Origin: Skermanella mucosa
GTDB taxonomy: Bacteria > Pseudomonadota > Alphaproteobacteria > Azospirillales > Azospirillaceae
Direction: 5' to 3'
DNA: 64,000 nucleotides
NCBI RefSeq assembly: GCF_016765655.2
Contig: NZ_CP086106.1
Location: forward strand, 5,354,501 to 5,418,500
Under the pieces are notes generated by a model that saw nothing but the letters and a program-made list of their open reading frames with translations, made no database searches and was not told where the DNA came from. This document shows positions 52,563-64,000 of this stretch, piece after piece. The position numbers were made by a program, and so were the translations under genes. The stretch's first letter is position 1, and the number at the start of each line of letters is the position of its first letter.

Positions 52563-53855
52563 TCAGGGCGCGACCACGGTCCGGTCGCGCCCTGTCGCTT
52601 TTGCCTGGTACAGCGCGCGGTCGGCCCGCCCCAGGGCCTGCTCGATACTGGCGTCCTCGAACCGGCAGCCGGCCACGCCCATGCTGACCGTGATGCCGAA
52701 GGCGGCCCCGTCGTCGGCGGCGACCTCCAGGTCGGCCAGGTTCCGGCGGACCCGCTCCGCGATCCGCAGGGCATCCTGGTCCGTGGCGTCCACCAGCAGG
52801 AGCGCGAACTCCTCCCCACCGAGACGTCCGACCAGATCGGTATCGCGCAGCATGCAGCGGCAGCTCTTGACCAGCAGGATCAGCGCCGCGTCGCCCGCGG
52901 CATGGCCGTGCGAATCGTTCACCCGCTTGAAATGGTCGACGTCGAGCATGACCAGCGACACCGGCCCGCCGTAGCGCCGCAGGCGGGCAAGTTCGAGTTC
53001 GGCCCGTTCCATGAAATGCCGCCGGTTGGCGGCGCCGGTCAGCGCGTCGGTGGTGGCGAGCCGGACCAGTTCCTCCTGCGCGCGGCGGCGATCCGTGGTG
53101 TCCCGCACGACGGCGGTGAAAAGCCGCCCTCCCGGCGATGCGAAGTGCGAGATGGAGACCTCGGCGGCGAACTCGGTACCGTCGCGGCGCAGCCCCATCA
53201 CCGCCGGGCGCTCGGTCATGGTGCTGGAGCCTGGACCGGTGCCGGCGAATTGCTCGACATGGTGCCGGTGAGCCTCGCGCGCCCGCTCCGGCAGCAGCAG
53301 GTCGAGGGGCTGGCCCAGGATCTCGTCCGCCCGGTAGCCGAACAGGCGTTCGGCCGCCGGGTTGAACAGCGAGATGCGGTGGCTCCCGTCGATCACCAGG
53401 ATGCCGTCATGGGCCAGGTCGATGATCCCCTTCAGGCGCTCCTCCGACAGGCGGACGCGTTCCTCCAGGGATCGGCGCGTGATCGCGTAGCGGATCGCCC
53501 GCCGGATGGTCCCGCCCTCGAACTGTCCCTTGACCAGGAAATCCTGGGCGCCGGCCTTGACCGCCTCCACCGCGAAGTCGGCATCGTCGAAGCCGGTCAG
53601 CACGATCAGCGGCAGGTGCGACGCCCGGGCGCGGATGCTGCTGATCGTGCCGAAGCCCTGGCTGTCGGGCAGCGACAGGTCGAGCAGGACCACGTCGCTG
53701 GTGCCGGCCGCCAGCCGCTCGACCGCGGCTCCCAGGGAACCGACATGGTCCACGACGAAGCGGCCCTCCTCCTCGCCGAGCAGTTCACGCACGAGGCGGG
53801 CGTCGCCGGGATTGTCCTCGACCAGCAGGACCTGGATGGGCGGCATCTCGGGCAT
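52563..53855 (-). CDS. Diguanylate cyclase with receiver and PAS domains (REC-PAS-GGDEF)
   Basis: This 430-residue protein has an N-terminal receiver with IQVLLVEDNPGDARLVREL, phospho-acceptor D59 (VVLLDLSLPD), Thr in LIVLTGFDD and Lys in FLVKG. A PAS domain (about 138-260) has GILVIDGSHRISLFNPAAER and LFGYRADEILGQPLDLLLPE. The cyclase domain (about 265-430) has the intact active site GGEEF at 346-350, and a product-inhibition I-site R337-x-x-D340 five residues before it. It would make cyclic di-GMP when phosphorylated. It lies 17 nt downstream of the Rcp1-like gene. Confidence 0.94.
   Translation of the reverse strand: MPEMPPIQVLLVEDNPGDARLVRELLGEEEGRFVVDHVGSLGAAVERLAAGTSDVVLLDLSLPDSQGFGTISSIRARASHLPLIVLTGFDDADFAVEAVKAGAQDFLVKGQFEGGTIRRAIRYAITRRSLEERVRLSEERLKGIIDLAHDGILVIDGSHRISLFNPAAERLFGYRADEILGQPLDLLLPERAREAHRHHVEQFAGTGPGSSTMTERPAVMGLRRDGTEFAAEVSISHFASPGGRLFTAVVRDTTDRRRAQEELVRLATTDALTGAANRRHFMERAELELARLRRYGGPVSLVMLDVDHFKRVNDSHGHAAGDAALILLVKSCRCMLRDTDLVGRLGGEEFALLLVDATDQDALRIAERVRRNLADLEVAADDGAAFGITVSMGVAGCRFEDASIEQALGRADRALYQAKATGRDRTVVAP
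52564..52594 (+). terminator. Intrinsic terminator of the iron-binding gene, inside the GGDEF gene
   Basis: A perfect 12-bp stem (CAGGGCGCGACC at 52564-52575 with GGTCGCGCCCTG at 52583-52594) with a 7-nt loop is followed on the plus strand by TCGCTTTTGCC. It lies 66 nt after the iron-binding gene stop and within the last codons and stop of the convergent diguanylate cyclase gene. Confidence 0.65.
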
Positions 53856-53872
53856 TCCGGACCGCGACGGGA

Positions 53873-54313
53873 TCAGCCGGACGGCAGCCGGACGGCGGTA
53901 AGCCAGAAGTCCTTCAGGAGGGTGATCATCCTGATGAAATCCTCAAGCTCCACCGGCTTGGTCAGGAAGCAGTTGGCATGCCGGCTGTAGGCACGCTGGA
54001 CATCGGAATGCACGTCCGAGGTGGTCAGGATGATGACCGGCAGATCGGTGAGGCCGGCGTCCGCGCGGATGTCCTCCAGCACTTCCCAGCCGTCCTTCCT
54101 CGGCATGTTGAGGTCCAGCAGCAGCAGGTCCGGGCGCGGCATGGCCTCGTAGGGGGGCTGCCGGCGCAGGAACGCCATCGTCTCGACCCCGTCCTCCACA
54201 TGGTGCAGCTTCGCCAGGAACCTGCCCTCCTTCATGACCTCCTCGACCAGGCGTGCGTCCGCCCGGTTGTCCTCGGCGAGAAGGATGTTCAGGCCATGGG
54301 AGAGCTGATTCAC
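53873..54313 (-). CDS. Rcp1-like response regulator (receiver domain only)
   Basis: This 146-residue protein starts from GTG 54313. The receiver has NILLAEDNRADARLVEEVMK, phospho-acceptor D67 (LLLLDLNMPRKDGWEVL), Thr in VIILTTSDVHSDVQRAYSRH and Lys in NCFLTKPVELEDF; the tail FIRMITLLKDFWLTAVRLPS is typical of Rcp1 regulators found with phytochrome-like kinases. The start has only a weak GGGG upstream, and earlier codons read through the gap after the kinase stop. It lies between the CHASE kinase and the diguanylate cyclase and is a natural relay between them. Confidence 0.9.
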   Translation of the reverse strand: MNQLSHGLNILLAEDNRADARLVEEVMKEGRFLAKLHHVEDGVETMAFLRRQPPYEAMPRPDLLLLDLNMPRKDGWEVLEDIRADAGLTDLPVIILTTSDVHSDVQRAYSRHANCFLTKPVELEDFIRMITLLKDFWLTAVRLPSG

Positions 54314-54350
54314 GCTGAAGCCCCGATCCGTCGGTGAGCAAAGGGATTCC

Positions 54351-56825
<2,475 letters not shown>

Positions 56826-57064
56826 GGAACGGTCCGCCGGTCGGCGCGTTCGGTCGGCGGGAGGTGGTGCCCGCGACCGGCCGCAGGAAGCTTCGACCGT
56901 CCGTCCATTCCGATGACCCTCCCGATGCGCCCCGCAGCGGCCTTGCGCCGACATCCGCCGCGGACAGCCTATGTCTGCGACGTCAAACGGTTCGTACCGT
57001 TACCATAACGGGTGCAAACTTTCAGGGTCCGCGACTTATTGTCCGGATCGGCGTTATCATTTGA

Positions 57065-58519
57065 ATGTTAAGCAGTACCCGGACTAGCTGGCGCAACCCA
57101 TTCACCACAGGGCATCCGGGGTCTATCCTGAACGGCGGAACATTGAAACGGCATGCCGCCTCGGCCGTGGCGATCGCCTCCCTCGCCATCATGGCCGGCA
57201 TCATGGCCGGGTCCGGGGGCGGGGCGCCGCCGTCGACCGTCGCCGTGGCGGGTGCCGCCGGGGTGATCATCCTGGCGCTCCTGCGCCGGATCGATCGGCT
57301 GTCCGAAAGCGGGCGGGCGCTGGCGGAGCAGCTGCGCCTGCAGCAGGCGGCGATCGACTCGGCCGCGCGCGACGATACCGAGCGGAAACGGGCGGAAGCT
57401 GCGCTGCGCGACCAGGTGGCATTCCTCTCCACCCTGCTCGATACCATTCCCAGCCCGATCTATTACAAGGACGCGGCCGGCGTCTATCTCGGCTGCAACC
57501 GGGCCTTCGCGTCGATCCACGGCCGCACGGTGGACGAGGTGGTCGGACGGCGCGCGGCGGACCTGATGGGACCGGCCATCGCCGGGCTGGACGACAACAC
57601 CGATACCTGCCTGGCGGCCCTGGAAGACCCGTTCCAGGTCTACGAGACCCAGATCGACTTCGCCGACGGCTCGCGCCACGACATCCTGTTTTCCAAGGCG
57701 CTCTACCGGCAGTCGGACGGCTCGGTCGGCGGCCTCGTCGGCGTGATGAGCGACACCACCGACCGGACCCGGCACGAGCAGCAGATCGCCGACGCGCGCG
57801 ACCGGATGGCCCGTCAGGCGGAGGAACTGAGGCGCTCCAACGCCGAGCTGGAGCAGTTCGCCTATATCGCCTCCCACGACCTGCGCGAGCCGCTCCGCAT
57901 GGTCACCAGCTATCTGTCATTGCTCCAGCGCCGCTACGAGGACAGGCTGGACGACGATGCCCGGGACTTCATCGGCTTCGCCCGCGACGGTGCCACGCGG
58001 ATGGACCGGCTGATCCTGGACCTGCTGGACTATTCACGGGTCGGCCGGCGCTCGAAGCCGATGGCGCCGACCCCGGTGGCCGACGTCATCGCAACCGCCT
58101 GCCACAATCTCCAGGTGGCCCTTGACGAAAGCGCCGCCGTACTCCGGATACCTCCCGACCTGCCCGTGGTGCCGGCCGACGACAACGAACTGGCGCGGCT
58201 CTTCCAGAACCTGATCGGCAACGCGGTGAAATACCGCTCTCCAGGCACGGTGCCGGAAATCTCGATCGACTGGGCCGACGAGCCCGGCCGCTGGCGCTTC
58301 GGCGTGACCGACAACGGCCTCGGCATCGCGGTGGAGCATTTCGACCGCATCTTCATGGTGTTCCAGCGGCTCCACGGCCGCGGCGACTACGACGGCACCG
58401 GCATAGGCCTGGCGATCTGCCGCAAGATCGTCGAGCACCATGGCGGCCGGATCTGGGTCACCTCCGAACCCGGCCAAGGCAGCACCTTCCACTTCACCCT
58501 GGCGAAGTCGACGGAATGA
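57065..58519 (+). CDS. Sensor histidine kinase with PAS domain
   Basis: This 484-residue kinase has two N-terminal hydrophobic segments (about 34-49 and 57-73) forming a membrane hairpin, a coiled coil (about 75-115), a PAS domain (about 118-235, FLSTLLDTIPSPIYYKDAAG), HisKA with phospho-acceptor H271 (IASHDLREPLRMVTSYLSLL), and HATPase with LFQNLIGNAVKYRSPG, VTDNGLGIAVEHFDRIFMVF and GTGIGLAICRKIVEHHGG. The kinase core is strikingly close to that of the divergent CHASE kinase. The start ATG at 57065 lacks a strong ribosome binding site; a TTG at 57143 is possible. Confidence 0.9.
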   Translation: MLSSTRTSWRNPFTTGHPGSILNGGTLKRHAASAVAIASLAIMAGIMAGSGGGAPPSTVAVAGAAGVIILALLRRIDRLSESGRALAEQLRLQQAAIDSAARDDTERKRAEAALRDQVAFLSTLLDTIPSPIYYKDAAGVYLGCNRAFASIHGRTVDEVVGRRAADLMGPAIAGLDDNTDTCLAALEDPFQVYETQIDFADGSRHDILFSKALYRQSDGSVGGLVGVMSDTTDRTRHEQQIADARDRMARQAEELRRSNAELEQFAYIASHDLREPLRMVTSYLSLLQRRYEDRLDDDARDFIGFARDGATRMDRLILDLLDYSRVGRRSKPMAPTPVADVIATACHNLQVALDESAAVLRIPPDLPVVPADDNELARLFQNLIGNAVKYRSPGTVPEISIDWADEPGRWRFGVTDNGLGIAVEHFDRIFMVFQRLHGRGDYDGTGIGLAICRKIVEHHGGRIWVTSEPGQGSTFHFTLAKSTE

Positions 58520-58535
58520 CCGCCCGAAGCGGCTG

Positions 58536-59138
58536 TCAGCGCACGCCGTCGAGGAAGATCCCGACCGCTGCCTCGACATGGCGGGCCATTTCCTCCGGCG
58601 TCGCCAGTTCGGACGGGCGCAGCAGCATCTTCAGGTACTGGTCGCCATGCAGCAGCCCCATGAAGGTGGCGGCGGCCCGGTCGGGATCGGCGACGTTCAG
58701 TTCGCCGCGCGCGGTGGCCGACCGCAGGTAATCGGACAGGATGCCCTTGATGGTGGCGGGGCCGCCCTTCAGGAAGGCGTCGATCGCCCTGGGCAGCTGA
58801 TCGGCGTTGGCGATCATCAGGCGCATGATCTTCGGGCTGTCCGGCGACAGGATGCCTTGGACGAAGTTCATGCCGAAGTCCGCCAGGGCCCGCTCGGGAT
58901 CACTGTGGTTGAACGGGATGTTGCGGAAACGCTCGACGAACTCCTCGCATTTCAGGGTGATCACGGTCTCGAACAGACCGTCCTTGTCGCCGAACGCCTC
59001 GTAGACGGTCGACCGCGACCCGCCCGACAGGGCTATGATGTCGGCCAGCGTGGTCCGCTCGAAACCCTTCTCCAGGAACAGCGTCCAGGCGGCGTCGAGT
59101 ATGGCGCGGCGCCGCGCGTCCCCTCGCGGCCCGCACAT
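58536..59138 (-). CDS. TetR/AcrR family repressor
   Basis: This 200-residue protein has the N-terminal HTH: GDARRRAILDAAWTLFLEKG, TTLADIIALSGGSRSTVYEA and FGDKDGLFETVI. A helical ligand-binding domain includes FVQGILSPDSPKIMRLMIAN and ATFMGLLHGDQYLKMLL. The start at 59138 has GAGGGA 9 nt upstream and fits the family better than the ATG at 59162. It is divergent from the RND operon, with a palindromic operator in the shared region, so it probably represses the pump and itself. Confidence 0.92.
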   Translation of the reverse strand: MCGPRGDARRRAILDAAWTLFLEKGFERTTLADIIALSGGSRSTVYEAFGDKDGLFETVITLKCEEFVERFRNIPFNHSDPERALADFGMNFVQGILSPDSPKIMRLMIANADQLPRAIDAFLKGGPATIKGILSDYLRSATARGELNVADPDRAAATFMGLLHGDQYLKMLLRPSELATPEEMARHVEAAVGIFLDGVR

Positions 59139-59236
59139 CTTGAAACATCCCTCGAGCGTCATGAGCGCACCGCCGTGCCCCGTCCCCCATGCACCCCGTC
59201 GCCCCCTGCCATTCAGCATCCTCCGATCAGACAGAC

Positions 59237-59263
59237 TTGTTCTTTGCACCTGCGCACTATACT
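59237..59263 (+). promoter_or_regulatory. Candidate promoter of the RND efflux operon
   Basis: TTGTTC (59237-59242) and the near-consensus -10 TATACT (59258-59263) are separated by 15 nt, shorter than ideal, which is common for regulated efflux promoters. It lies 100 nt before the adaptor start. Confidence 0.5.
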
Positions 59264-59278
59264 GTATCGTACAGTACA
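59258..59278. promoter_or_regulatory. Palindromic operator for the TetR repressor
   Basis: TATACTGTA (59258-59266) and TACAGTACA (59270-59278) form an inverted repeat matching at eight of nine positions with a 3-nt spacer. It covers the -10 box of the efflux promoter, which suits repression by the adjacent TetR protein. Confidence 0.65.
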
Positions 59279-59362
59279 GAGCCGTCCGGTTCAATGCGGG
59301 TGTGCGTCCTGCCGCCCGCCGGGTCGCTTCTTCAAGAAAAACAGACAGGTCATGGGGCTGCG

Positions 59363-60556
59363 ATGATGAATTTCTGGTCAGTCAGGAACTCCTCGATTGC
59401 CGTTGCGATGCTTTTTCTCGCGACGGGGTGTGATGACACGGGCGCCGTAACCCAACAGGGTGGCCAGGGCCGCCCGCCGGCGGAGGTGGGTGTCGTCACG
59501 CTGCAGCCGCAGTCGGTCGATGTCACCACGGAGCTGCCGGGACGGACCACGGCGGCGCGGCTGGCCGAGGTCAGGCCGCAGGTCAACGGGATCATCCTGA
59601 AACGCCTGTTCGAGGAAGGCGCCGAGGTCGAGGCGGGGCAGCAGCTCTACCAGATCGACCCCGCCCCCTACCAGGCGTCGCTCGACACCGCCAAGGCCGA
59701 GCTCCAGCGCGCCGAGGCAGCGGCCAAGTCGGCCCGGACCAAGGCGGCCCGCTACCGCGACCTGGTCAGGTCGCGCGCCGTCAGCCAGCAGGACTACGAC
59801 GACATCGCCGCGACCCTGCTGGAGAACGAGGCCCAGGTCGCCTCCGCCAAGGCGGCGATCCGGACGGCGCAGATCAACCTCGACTACACGAAGGTCGCCT
59901 CGCCGATCGCCGGCCGGATCGGCCGCTCGACTGTGACCGAAGGCGCCCTGGTCACCGCCAACCAGACCCAGGAGCTGGCGACGGTCACCCAACTCGACCC
60001 GATCTACGTGGACGTGACCCAGTCGAGCGCCGAGATGTTCCGCCTGCGCCAGGCCGTCAGCCGCGGCGCGATCCAGAGCGTCGAGGGCAAGGCGCCGGTC
60101 ACCCTGCTGGTCGGGGGATCGAACGATGCCGCCTACCCGCACCAGGGCGAGCTCCAATTCTCGGAAGTCAGCGTCGACGAGACGACCGGCTCGGTCCGGC
60201 TGCGCGCCGTGTTCCCGAACCCGAACCAGGACCTCCTGCCGGGCCTGTTCGTCCGGGCCAAGGTCAACTGGGGCGCCGCCGAGGACGTCTTCATGGTGCC
60301 GCAGCAGGCGGTGGTCCGCCGGCCCGACGGCAGCGCCTTCGTCTGGGCGGTCGGCCCCGACGGCAAGGCCTCCCAGAAGACGGTGAGCGCGGAGCGGGCG
60401 ATCGGCGACAAGTGGCTGGTCACCCAGGGCGTGGCCCCCGGCGACCGGGTCGTCGTCGAGGGCACCCAGAAGGTGGCGCCCGGCGCCCAGGTCAACGCGG
60501 TGGCGCTCGACGCCGGCCAGCCGGGCGCGGTCGCCCAGGCGGAAGACGCCCGGTAA
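59363..60556 (+). CDS. RND efflux periplasmic adaptor lipoprotein (AcrA/MexA family)
   Basis: This 397-residue protein has a lipoprotein signal (SIAVAMLFLATG, then Cys of the lipobox) and the hairpin-lipoyl-barrel arrangement: VTLQPQSVDVTTELPGRTTA, RPQVNGIILKRLFEEGAEVE, a long coiled-coil hairpin (about 95-170), YTKVASPIAGRIGRSTVTEG and the membrane-proximal GDRVVVEGTQKVAPGAQVNA. It links the RND pump to the outer-membrane channel. Two adjacent ATGs (59363, 59366) both suit a GGGG upstream. It is the first gene of the operon. Confidence 0.95.
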   Translation: MMNFWSVRNSSIAVAMLFLATGCDDTGAVTQQGGQGRPPAEVGVVTLQPQSVDVTTELPGRTTAARLAEVRPQVNGIILKRLFEEGAEVEAGQQLYQIDPAPYQASLDTAKAELQRAEAAAKSARTKAARYRDLVRSRAVSQQDYDDIAATLLENEAQVASAKAAIRTAQINLDYTKVASPIAGRIGRSTVTEGALVTANQTQELATVTQLDPIYVDVTQSSAEMFRLRQAVSRGAIQSVEGKAPVTLLVGGSNDAAYPHQGELQFSEVSVDETTGSVRLRAVFPNPNQDLLPGLFVRAKVNWGAAEDVFMVPQQAVVRRPDGSAFVWAVGPDGKASQKTVSAERAIGDKWLVTQGVAPGDRVVVEGTQKVAPGAQVNAVALDAGQPGAVAQAEDAR

Positions 60557-60583
60557 GGGCCGGGCCTAGATCACGGATCCAAC

Positions 60584-63500
60584 ATGTCAAAATATTTCAT
60601 CGACAGGCCGGTCTTCGCCTGGGTGATCGCGATCGTGATCATGCTGGCGGGCGGCCTGAGCATCCTCGGGCTGCCGATCGAGCAGTACCCTTCGATCGCC
60701 CCGCCGTCCATCCGCATCAGCGCCACATATCCGGGCGCATCGGCCCAGACGCTGGAAGGCACGGTGACCCAGGTCATCGAGCAGCAGATGAACGGTCTCG
60801 ACCATCTGCGCTACATCTCTTCCAACAGCGACAGCTCCGGCACCGCCCAGATCACCCTGACCTTCAACCCGGAGGCCGACCCCGACATCGCGCAGGTGCA
60901 GGTGCAGAACAAGCTGCAGCTCGCCATGCCGCGCCTGCCGCAGGAAGTGCAGCAGCAGGGCGTCCAGGTCTCCAAGGGCAACAACACCTTCCTGATGGTC
61001 ATGGGGTTCGTGTCGTCCGACGGCACGATGCCCCAGAACGACATCGCCGACTTCGTGGCCTCCAGCGTCCAGGACCCGATCAGCCGGGTGACCGGCGTCG
61101 GCACCGTCACCCTGTTCGGCGCCCAGCACGCCATGCGCATCTGGCTGGACCCGAACAAGCTGATCAGCTACGGCCTGACCACGACGGACGTGGTGGGCGC
61201 CATAACCGCGCAGAACGCCGAGGTGTCGGCCGGCCAGCTTGGCGGTGCCCCGGCCACCCCGGGCCAGCAGCTCAACGCCACCATCATCGCCCAGACCCGG
61301 CTGCAGACCCCCGAGGAGTTCAGCCGGATCCTGATCCGGGTCAATACCGACGGTTCCCAGATCCGGCTGTCCGACGTGGCCCGGGTCGAGGTCGGGGCGG
61401 AGAACTTCAACACGGTCGCGCGCTACAACGGCAAGCCGGCCGCCGGCATGGGCATCAGCCTGGCGACGGGGGCCAACGCGCTGGACACCGCCGCCGCCGT
61501 GCGGGAGCGGATCGAGGAGCTGAAGCCCTTCTTCCCCGCCGGGGTGGAGGTCGTCTACCCCTATGACACGACCCCCTTCGTCAAGCTGTCGATCGAGGGC
61601 GTGGTGCATACGCTGCTGGAGGCGATCGTCCTCGTCTTCGTCATCATGTACCTGTTCCTCCAGAACTTCCGGGCGACGCTGATCCCGACCATCGCGGTGC
61701 CGGTAGTGCTGCTGGGAACCTTCGGCGTGCTGGCGGCGGCCGGATTCACCATCAACACGCTGACCATGTTCGCCATGGTGCTGGCGATCGGCCTGCTGGT
61801 CGACGACGCCATCGTCGTGGTCGAGAACGTCGAGCGCGTGATGGCGGAGGAAGGCCTGTCGCCCAGGGAGGCGACCCGCAAGAGCATGGGCCAGATCACC
61901 GGCGCGCTGATCGGCATCGCGCTTGTCCTGTCCGCCGTGTTCGTGCCCATGGCCTTCTTCGGCGGCTCGACCGGCGCCATCTACCGCCAGTTCTCGCTGA
62001 CCGTGGTGTCGGCCATGGCGCTGTCGGTGGTGGTGGCGCTGGTCCTGACACCCGCGCTGTGCGCCACCATGCTGAAGCCGGTCAAGGGCCACGGCCAGCC
62101 GCGCAAGGGCTTCTTCGGCTGGTTCAACCGCACCTTCGACCGCGGCAACGCCAAGTACCAGCGGGGCGTCGGCCACATGATCCACCGGCGCGGCCGGTAC
62201 CTGCTGATCTACCTGCTGATCGTCGCCGGCCTGGGTGTGCTGTTCGTCCGCCTGCCGGCCGCCTTCCTGCCCAACGAGGACCAGGGAATCCTGCTGACCC
62301 AGATGGCCCTGCCGCCGGGCGCCACCCTGGAACGGACGCTGGAGACCGTGGAGGCGGTCGAGCGCCACTACCTCGAGGACGAGAAGGAATACGTCAACGG
62401 CATCTTCGCGGTCGCCGGCTTCAGCTTCAGCGGACGCGGCCAGAACACCGCCATCGCCTTCGCCAACCTGAAGGACTGGGAGGTCCGCGGCAGCGACGAG
62501 GGCGCCGTCAGCGCCATCGCCGCGCGCGCCATGGCGTCGCTGTCCAAGGTCCGCGACGCGATGATCTTCGCCTTCACCCCGCCGGCCATCATCGAGCTGG
62601 GCAACGCCACCGGTTTCGACATGCAGCTGGTCGACCGCGGCGGCCTGGGCCACGAGGCGCTGATGCAGGCGCGCGGCCAGCTCCTCGGCCTCGCGGCGCA
62701 GAACCCGTCGCTGGTCGGCGTGCGGCCCAACGGGCTGGACGACAATCCGCAGCTGAGGATCGACATCGACCGCGAGAAGGCGAGCGCGCTGGGCCTGTCG
62801 CTGGCGGACATCAACACGACCCTGACCGCCACCTGGGGCTCCAGCTACGTCAACGACTTCATCGAGAACGGCCGGGTCAAGCGGGTCTACCTGCAGGCCG
62901 ACGCGCCCTACCGGATGCTGCCGTCCGACCTGGACCGCTGGTACATGCGGAACGCCGCGGGCGAGATGGTGCCGTTCTCCACCTTCTCGACCACCCACTG
63001 GGACTACGGCTCGCCCCGGCTGGAACGGTTCAACGGCGTCTCCTCGATCAACATCCAGGGCCAGGCGGCTCCGGGCGTCAGCTCGGGCGAGGCCATGGCG
63101 ATCATGGAGGACCTAGCGCGCCAGCTGCCCGAAGGCATCAGCTTCGAGTGGCAGGGCCTGTCCTACGAGGAACGGCTGTCCGGCTCGCAGGCCCCGGCCC
63201 TGTACGCGATCTCGATCCTGGTCGTGTTCCTGTGCCTGGCCGCCCTGTACGAGAGCTGGTCGATCCCGGCCTCGGTCATCCTGGTGGTGCCGCTGGGCGT
63301 CCTGGGCGCCGTCGTCGCGGCGCACCTGCGGGGCCTGCCCAACGACGTCTATTTCCAGGTGGGCCTGCTGACGACCATCGGCCTGTCGGCGAAGAACGCG
63401 ATCCTGATCGTGGAGTTCGCCAAGGACATGCATGACGAGGGCATGGGCCTGCTGGAGGCGACCATCGAGGCCTGCCGCCAGCGCCTTCGGCCGATCCTGA

Positions 63501-63727
63501 TGACGTCCTTCGCCTTCATCCTGGGCGTGCTGCCGCTCGCGATCAGCACCGGCGCCGGCTCGGGCAGCCAGAACGCCATCGGCGTCGGCGTGATGGGCGG
63601 CATGATCTCGGCCACCGTGCTGGCGATCTTCTTCGTGCCGGTGTTCTTCGTGGCGGTGCTGAAGCTGGTCGCCCGCTGGGCGCCCAAGGAGCGCCAGGGC
63701 ACACCCGAACCGGCCCAGGCCGACTGA
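60584..63727 (+). CDS. RND multidrug efflux pump, HAE-1 type (AcrB/MexB family)
   Basis: This 1047-residue pump has twelve transmembrane helices and two large periplasmic loops. It starts [20 protein letters not shown]. The proton-relay pair D407-D408 lies in [20 protein letters not shown], and K937 in [20 protein letters not shown]; both align with the E. coli AcrB relay. The pore region has [20 protein letters not shown], and the size matches the family. It exports hydrophobic drugs, dyes or signals. It begins 27 nt after the adaptor. Confidence 0.97.
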   Translation: MSKYFIDRPVFAWVIAIVIMLAGGLSILGLPIEQYPSIAPPSIRISATYPGASAQTLEGTVTQVIEQQMNGLDHLRYISSNSDSSGTAQITLTFNPEADPDIAQVQVQNKLQLAMPRLPQEVQQQGVQVSKGNNTFLMVMGFVSSDGTMPQNDIADFVASSVQDPISRVTGVGTVTLFGAQHAMRIWLDPNKLISYGLTTTDVVGAITAQNAEVSAGQLGGAPATPGQQLNATIIAQTRLQTPEEFSRILIRVNTDGSQIRLSDVARVEVGAENFNTVARYNGKPAAGMGISLATGANALDTAAAVRERIEELKPFFPAGVEVVYPYDTTPFVKLSIEGVVHTLLEAIVLVFVIMYLFLQNFRATLIPTIAVPVVLLGTFGVLAAAGFTINTLTMFAMVLAIGLLVDDAIVVVENVERVMAEEGLSPREATRKSMGQITGALIGIALVLSAVFVPMAFFGGSTGAIYRQFSLTVVSAMALSVVVALVLTPALCATMLKPVKGHGQPRKGFFGWFNRTFDRGNAKYQRGVGHMIHRRGRYLLIYLLIVAGLGVLFVRLPAAFLPNEDQGILLTQMALPPGATLERTLETVEAVERHYLEDEKEYVNGIFAVAGFSFSGRGQNTAIAFANLKDWEVRGSDEGAVSAIAARAMASLSKVRDAMIFAFTPPAIIELGNATGFDMQLVDRGGLGHEALMQARGQLLGLAAQNPSLVGVRPNGLDDNPQLRIDIDREKASALGLSLADINTTLTATWGSSYVNDFIENGRVKRVYLQADAPYRMLPSDLDRWYMRNAAGEMVPFSTFSTTHWDYGSPRLERFNGVSSINIQGQAAPGVSSGEAMAIMEDLARQLPEGISFEWQGLSYEERLSGSQAPALYAISILVVFLCLAALYESWSIPASVILVVPLGVLGAVVAAHLRGLPNDVYFQVGLLTTIGLSAKNAILIVEFAKDMHDEGMGLLEATIEACRQRLRPILMTSFAFILGVLPLAISTGAGSGSQNAIGVGVMGGMISATVLAIFFVPVFFVAVLKLVARWAPKERQGTPEPAQAD

Positions 63728-63740
63728 CGAGGCGAAGGAA

Positions 63741-64000
63741 ATGACGGACAAGACCATGACGAAACGGCGCCTCGCCCCGGCATCCCTGGCCCTGCTGCTG
63801 CTCGGCGGATGCTCCTTCATCCCCGAGTACATCCGGCCCGCTTCGCCGTTGCCGCAGTCCTGGCCGGCGGGTCCGGCATACGCCGACTCGGCGGCGGCCG
63901 TGCCGGCGAGCGCGGGACCGATGCTGGCCGACCTGGGCTGGCAGGAATTCTTCCGGTCGCCGCGCCTGCAGGAGCTGATCGCGACCGCCCTGGACAACAA
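63741..64000 (+). CDS. Outer-membrane efflux channel lipoprotein, NodT/OprM family (N-terminal part)
   Basis: The window ends 86 codons into this gene. It opens MTDKTMTKRRLAPASLALLL, a lipoprotein signal with lipobox L-G-G-C, followed by SFIPEYIRPASPLPQSWPAG, typical of OprM/NodT N-termini, and GWQEFFRSPRLQELIATALD, the first helix motif of the family (FF-x-D/S-P-x-L-Q-x-L-I). A GAGG lies 8 nt before the ATG. It completes the tripartite pump 13 nt after the RND gene. Confidence 0.92.
   Translation, partial: MTDKTMTKRRLAPASLALLLLGGCSFIPEYIRPASPLPQSWPAGPAYADSAAAVPASAGPMLADLGWQEFFRSPRLQELIATALDN

Overview
The window looks like a stretch of chromosome from a high-GC alphaproteobacterium, most likely a Rhodospirillales/Azospirillaceae relative (Azospirillum- or Skermanella-like). 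This is inferred from very GC-rich third codon positions, the aerobic cobaltochelatase pair cobS-cobT, a CycM-like membrane-anchored cytochrome c beside kdsB and pheA, the order thrC / M16 peptidase / GNAT, a DUF2889 protein and an alphaproteobacterial ribbon-helix-helix protein. Coding density is high, no tRNA, rRNA, prophage, IS element or CRISPR array is visible, and most loci are housekeeping or transport.

Layout. 1-9.3 kb, minus strand: a pentapeptide-repeat protein cut by the window edge, then a Yej-type peptide ABC importer (two tandem substrate-binding proteins, YejB, YejE, double-ATPase YejF) ending in an RDD membrane protein. 9.4-14.5 kb: an acidic protein of unknown function, hisN, cytochrome c, kdsB, pheA, nudC. 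14.6-17.9 kb: SRP RNA gene, dnaX, ybaB, recR (replication, repair and secretion core). 17.9-24.2 kb: a Tat-exported beta-carbonic-anhydrase-like protein, rmuC, then def / methyltransferase / fmt / truA, an orphan ribbon-helix-helix protein and a GNAT enzyme. 24.2-32.4 kb: M16 peptidase, thrC, an unknown protein, and an operon joining a TRAP transporter (dctP-dctQ-dctM) to pxpB-pxpC. 32.8-39 kb: lone receiver domain, mobA-fdhD, a 39-residue membrane protein, a lytic transglycosylase lipoprotein, an S41 protease and an Rpn-type nuclease. 39.1-43.9 kb: the full glycine cleavage operon gcvT-gcvH-gcvPA-gcvPB under a tandem glycine riboswitch. 44-52.5 kb: AEC transporter, DUF2889 protein, RHH protein, BolA, EamA exporter, J-domain protein, cobS-cobT and an iron-type periplasmic binding protein. 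52.5-58.5 kb: a signalling cluster of two related histidine kinases, an Rcp1-like receiver and a REC-PAS-GGDEF diguanylate cyclase. 58.5-64 kb: a TetR repressor divergent from an RND efflux operon (adaptor, pump, start of the outer-membrane factor).

Functional logic. Several loci show regulation directly in sequence: the tandem glycine riboswitch before gcvT, a palindrome over the -10 element of the RND operon next to its TetR gene, a perfect 14-bp palindrome just downstream of a good promoter at the DUF2889 gene, a CRP-like site before the lytic transglycosylase, and a Fur-like site before the iron-binding protein. No locus is plainly a new defence or biosynthetic system. The best candidates for new biology are the two-kinase/Rcp1/GGDEF cluster, the duplicated binding proteins of the Yej operon, the small membrane protein at 34.8 kb, and the unknown proteins at 9.4-10.05 and 27.0-27.6 kb.
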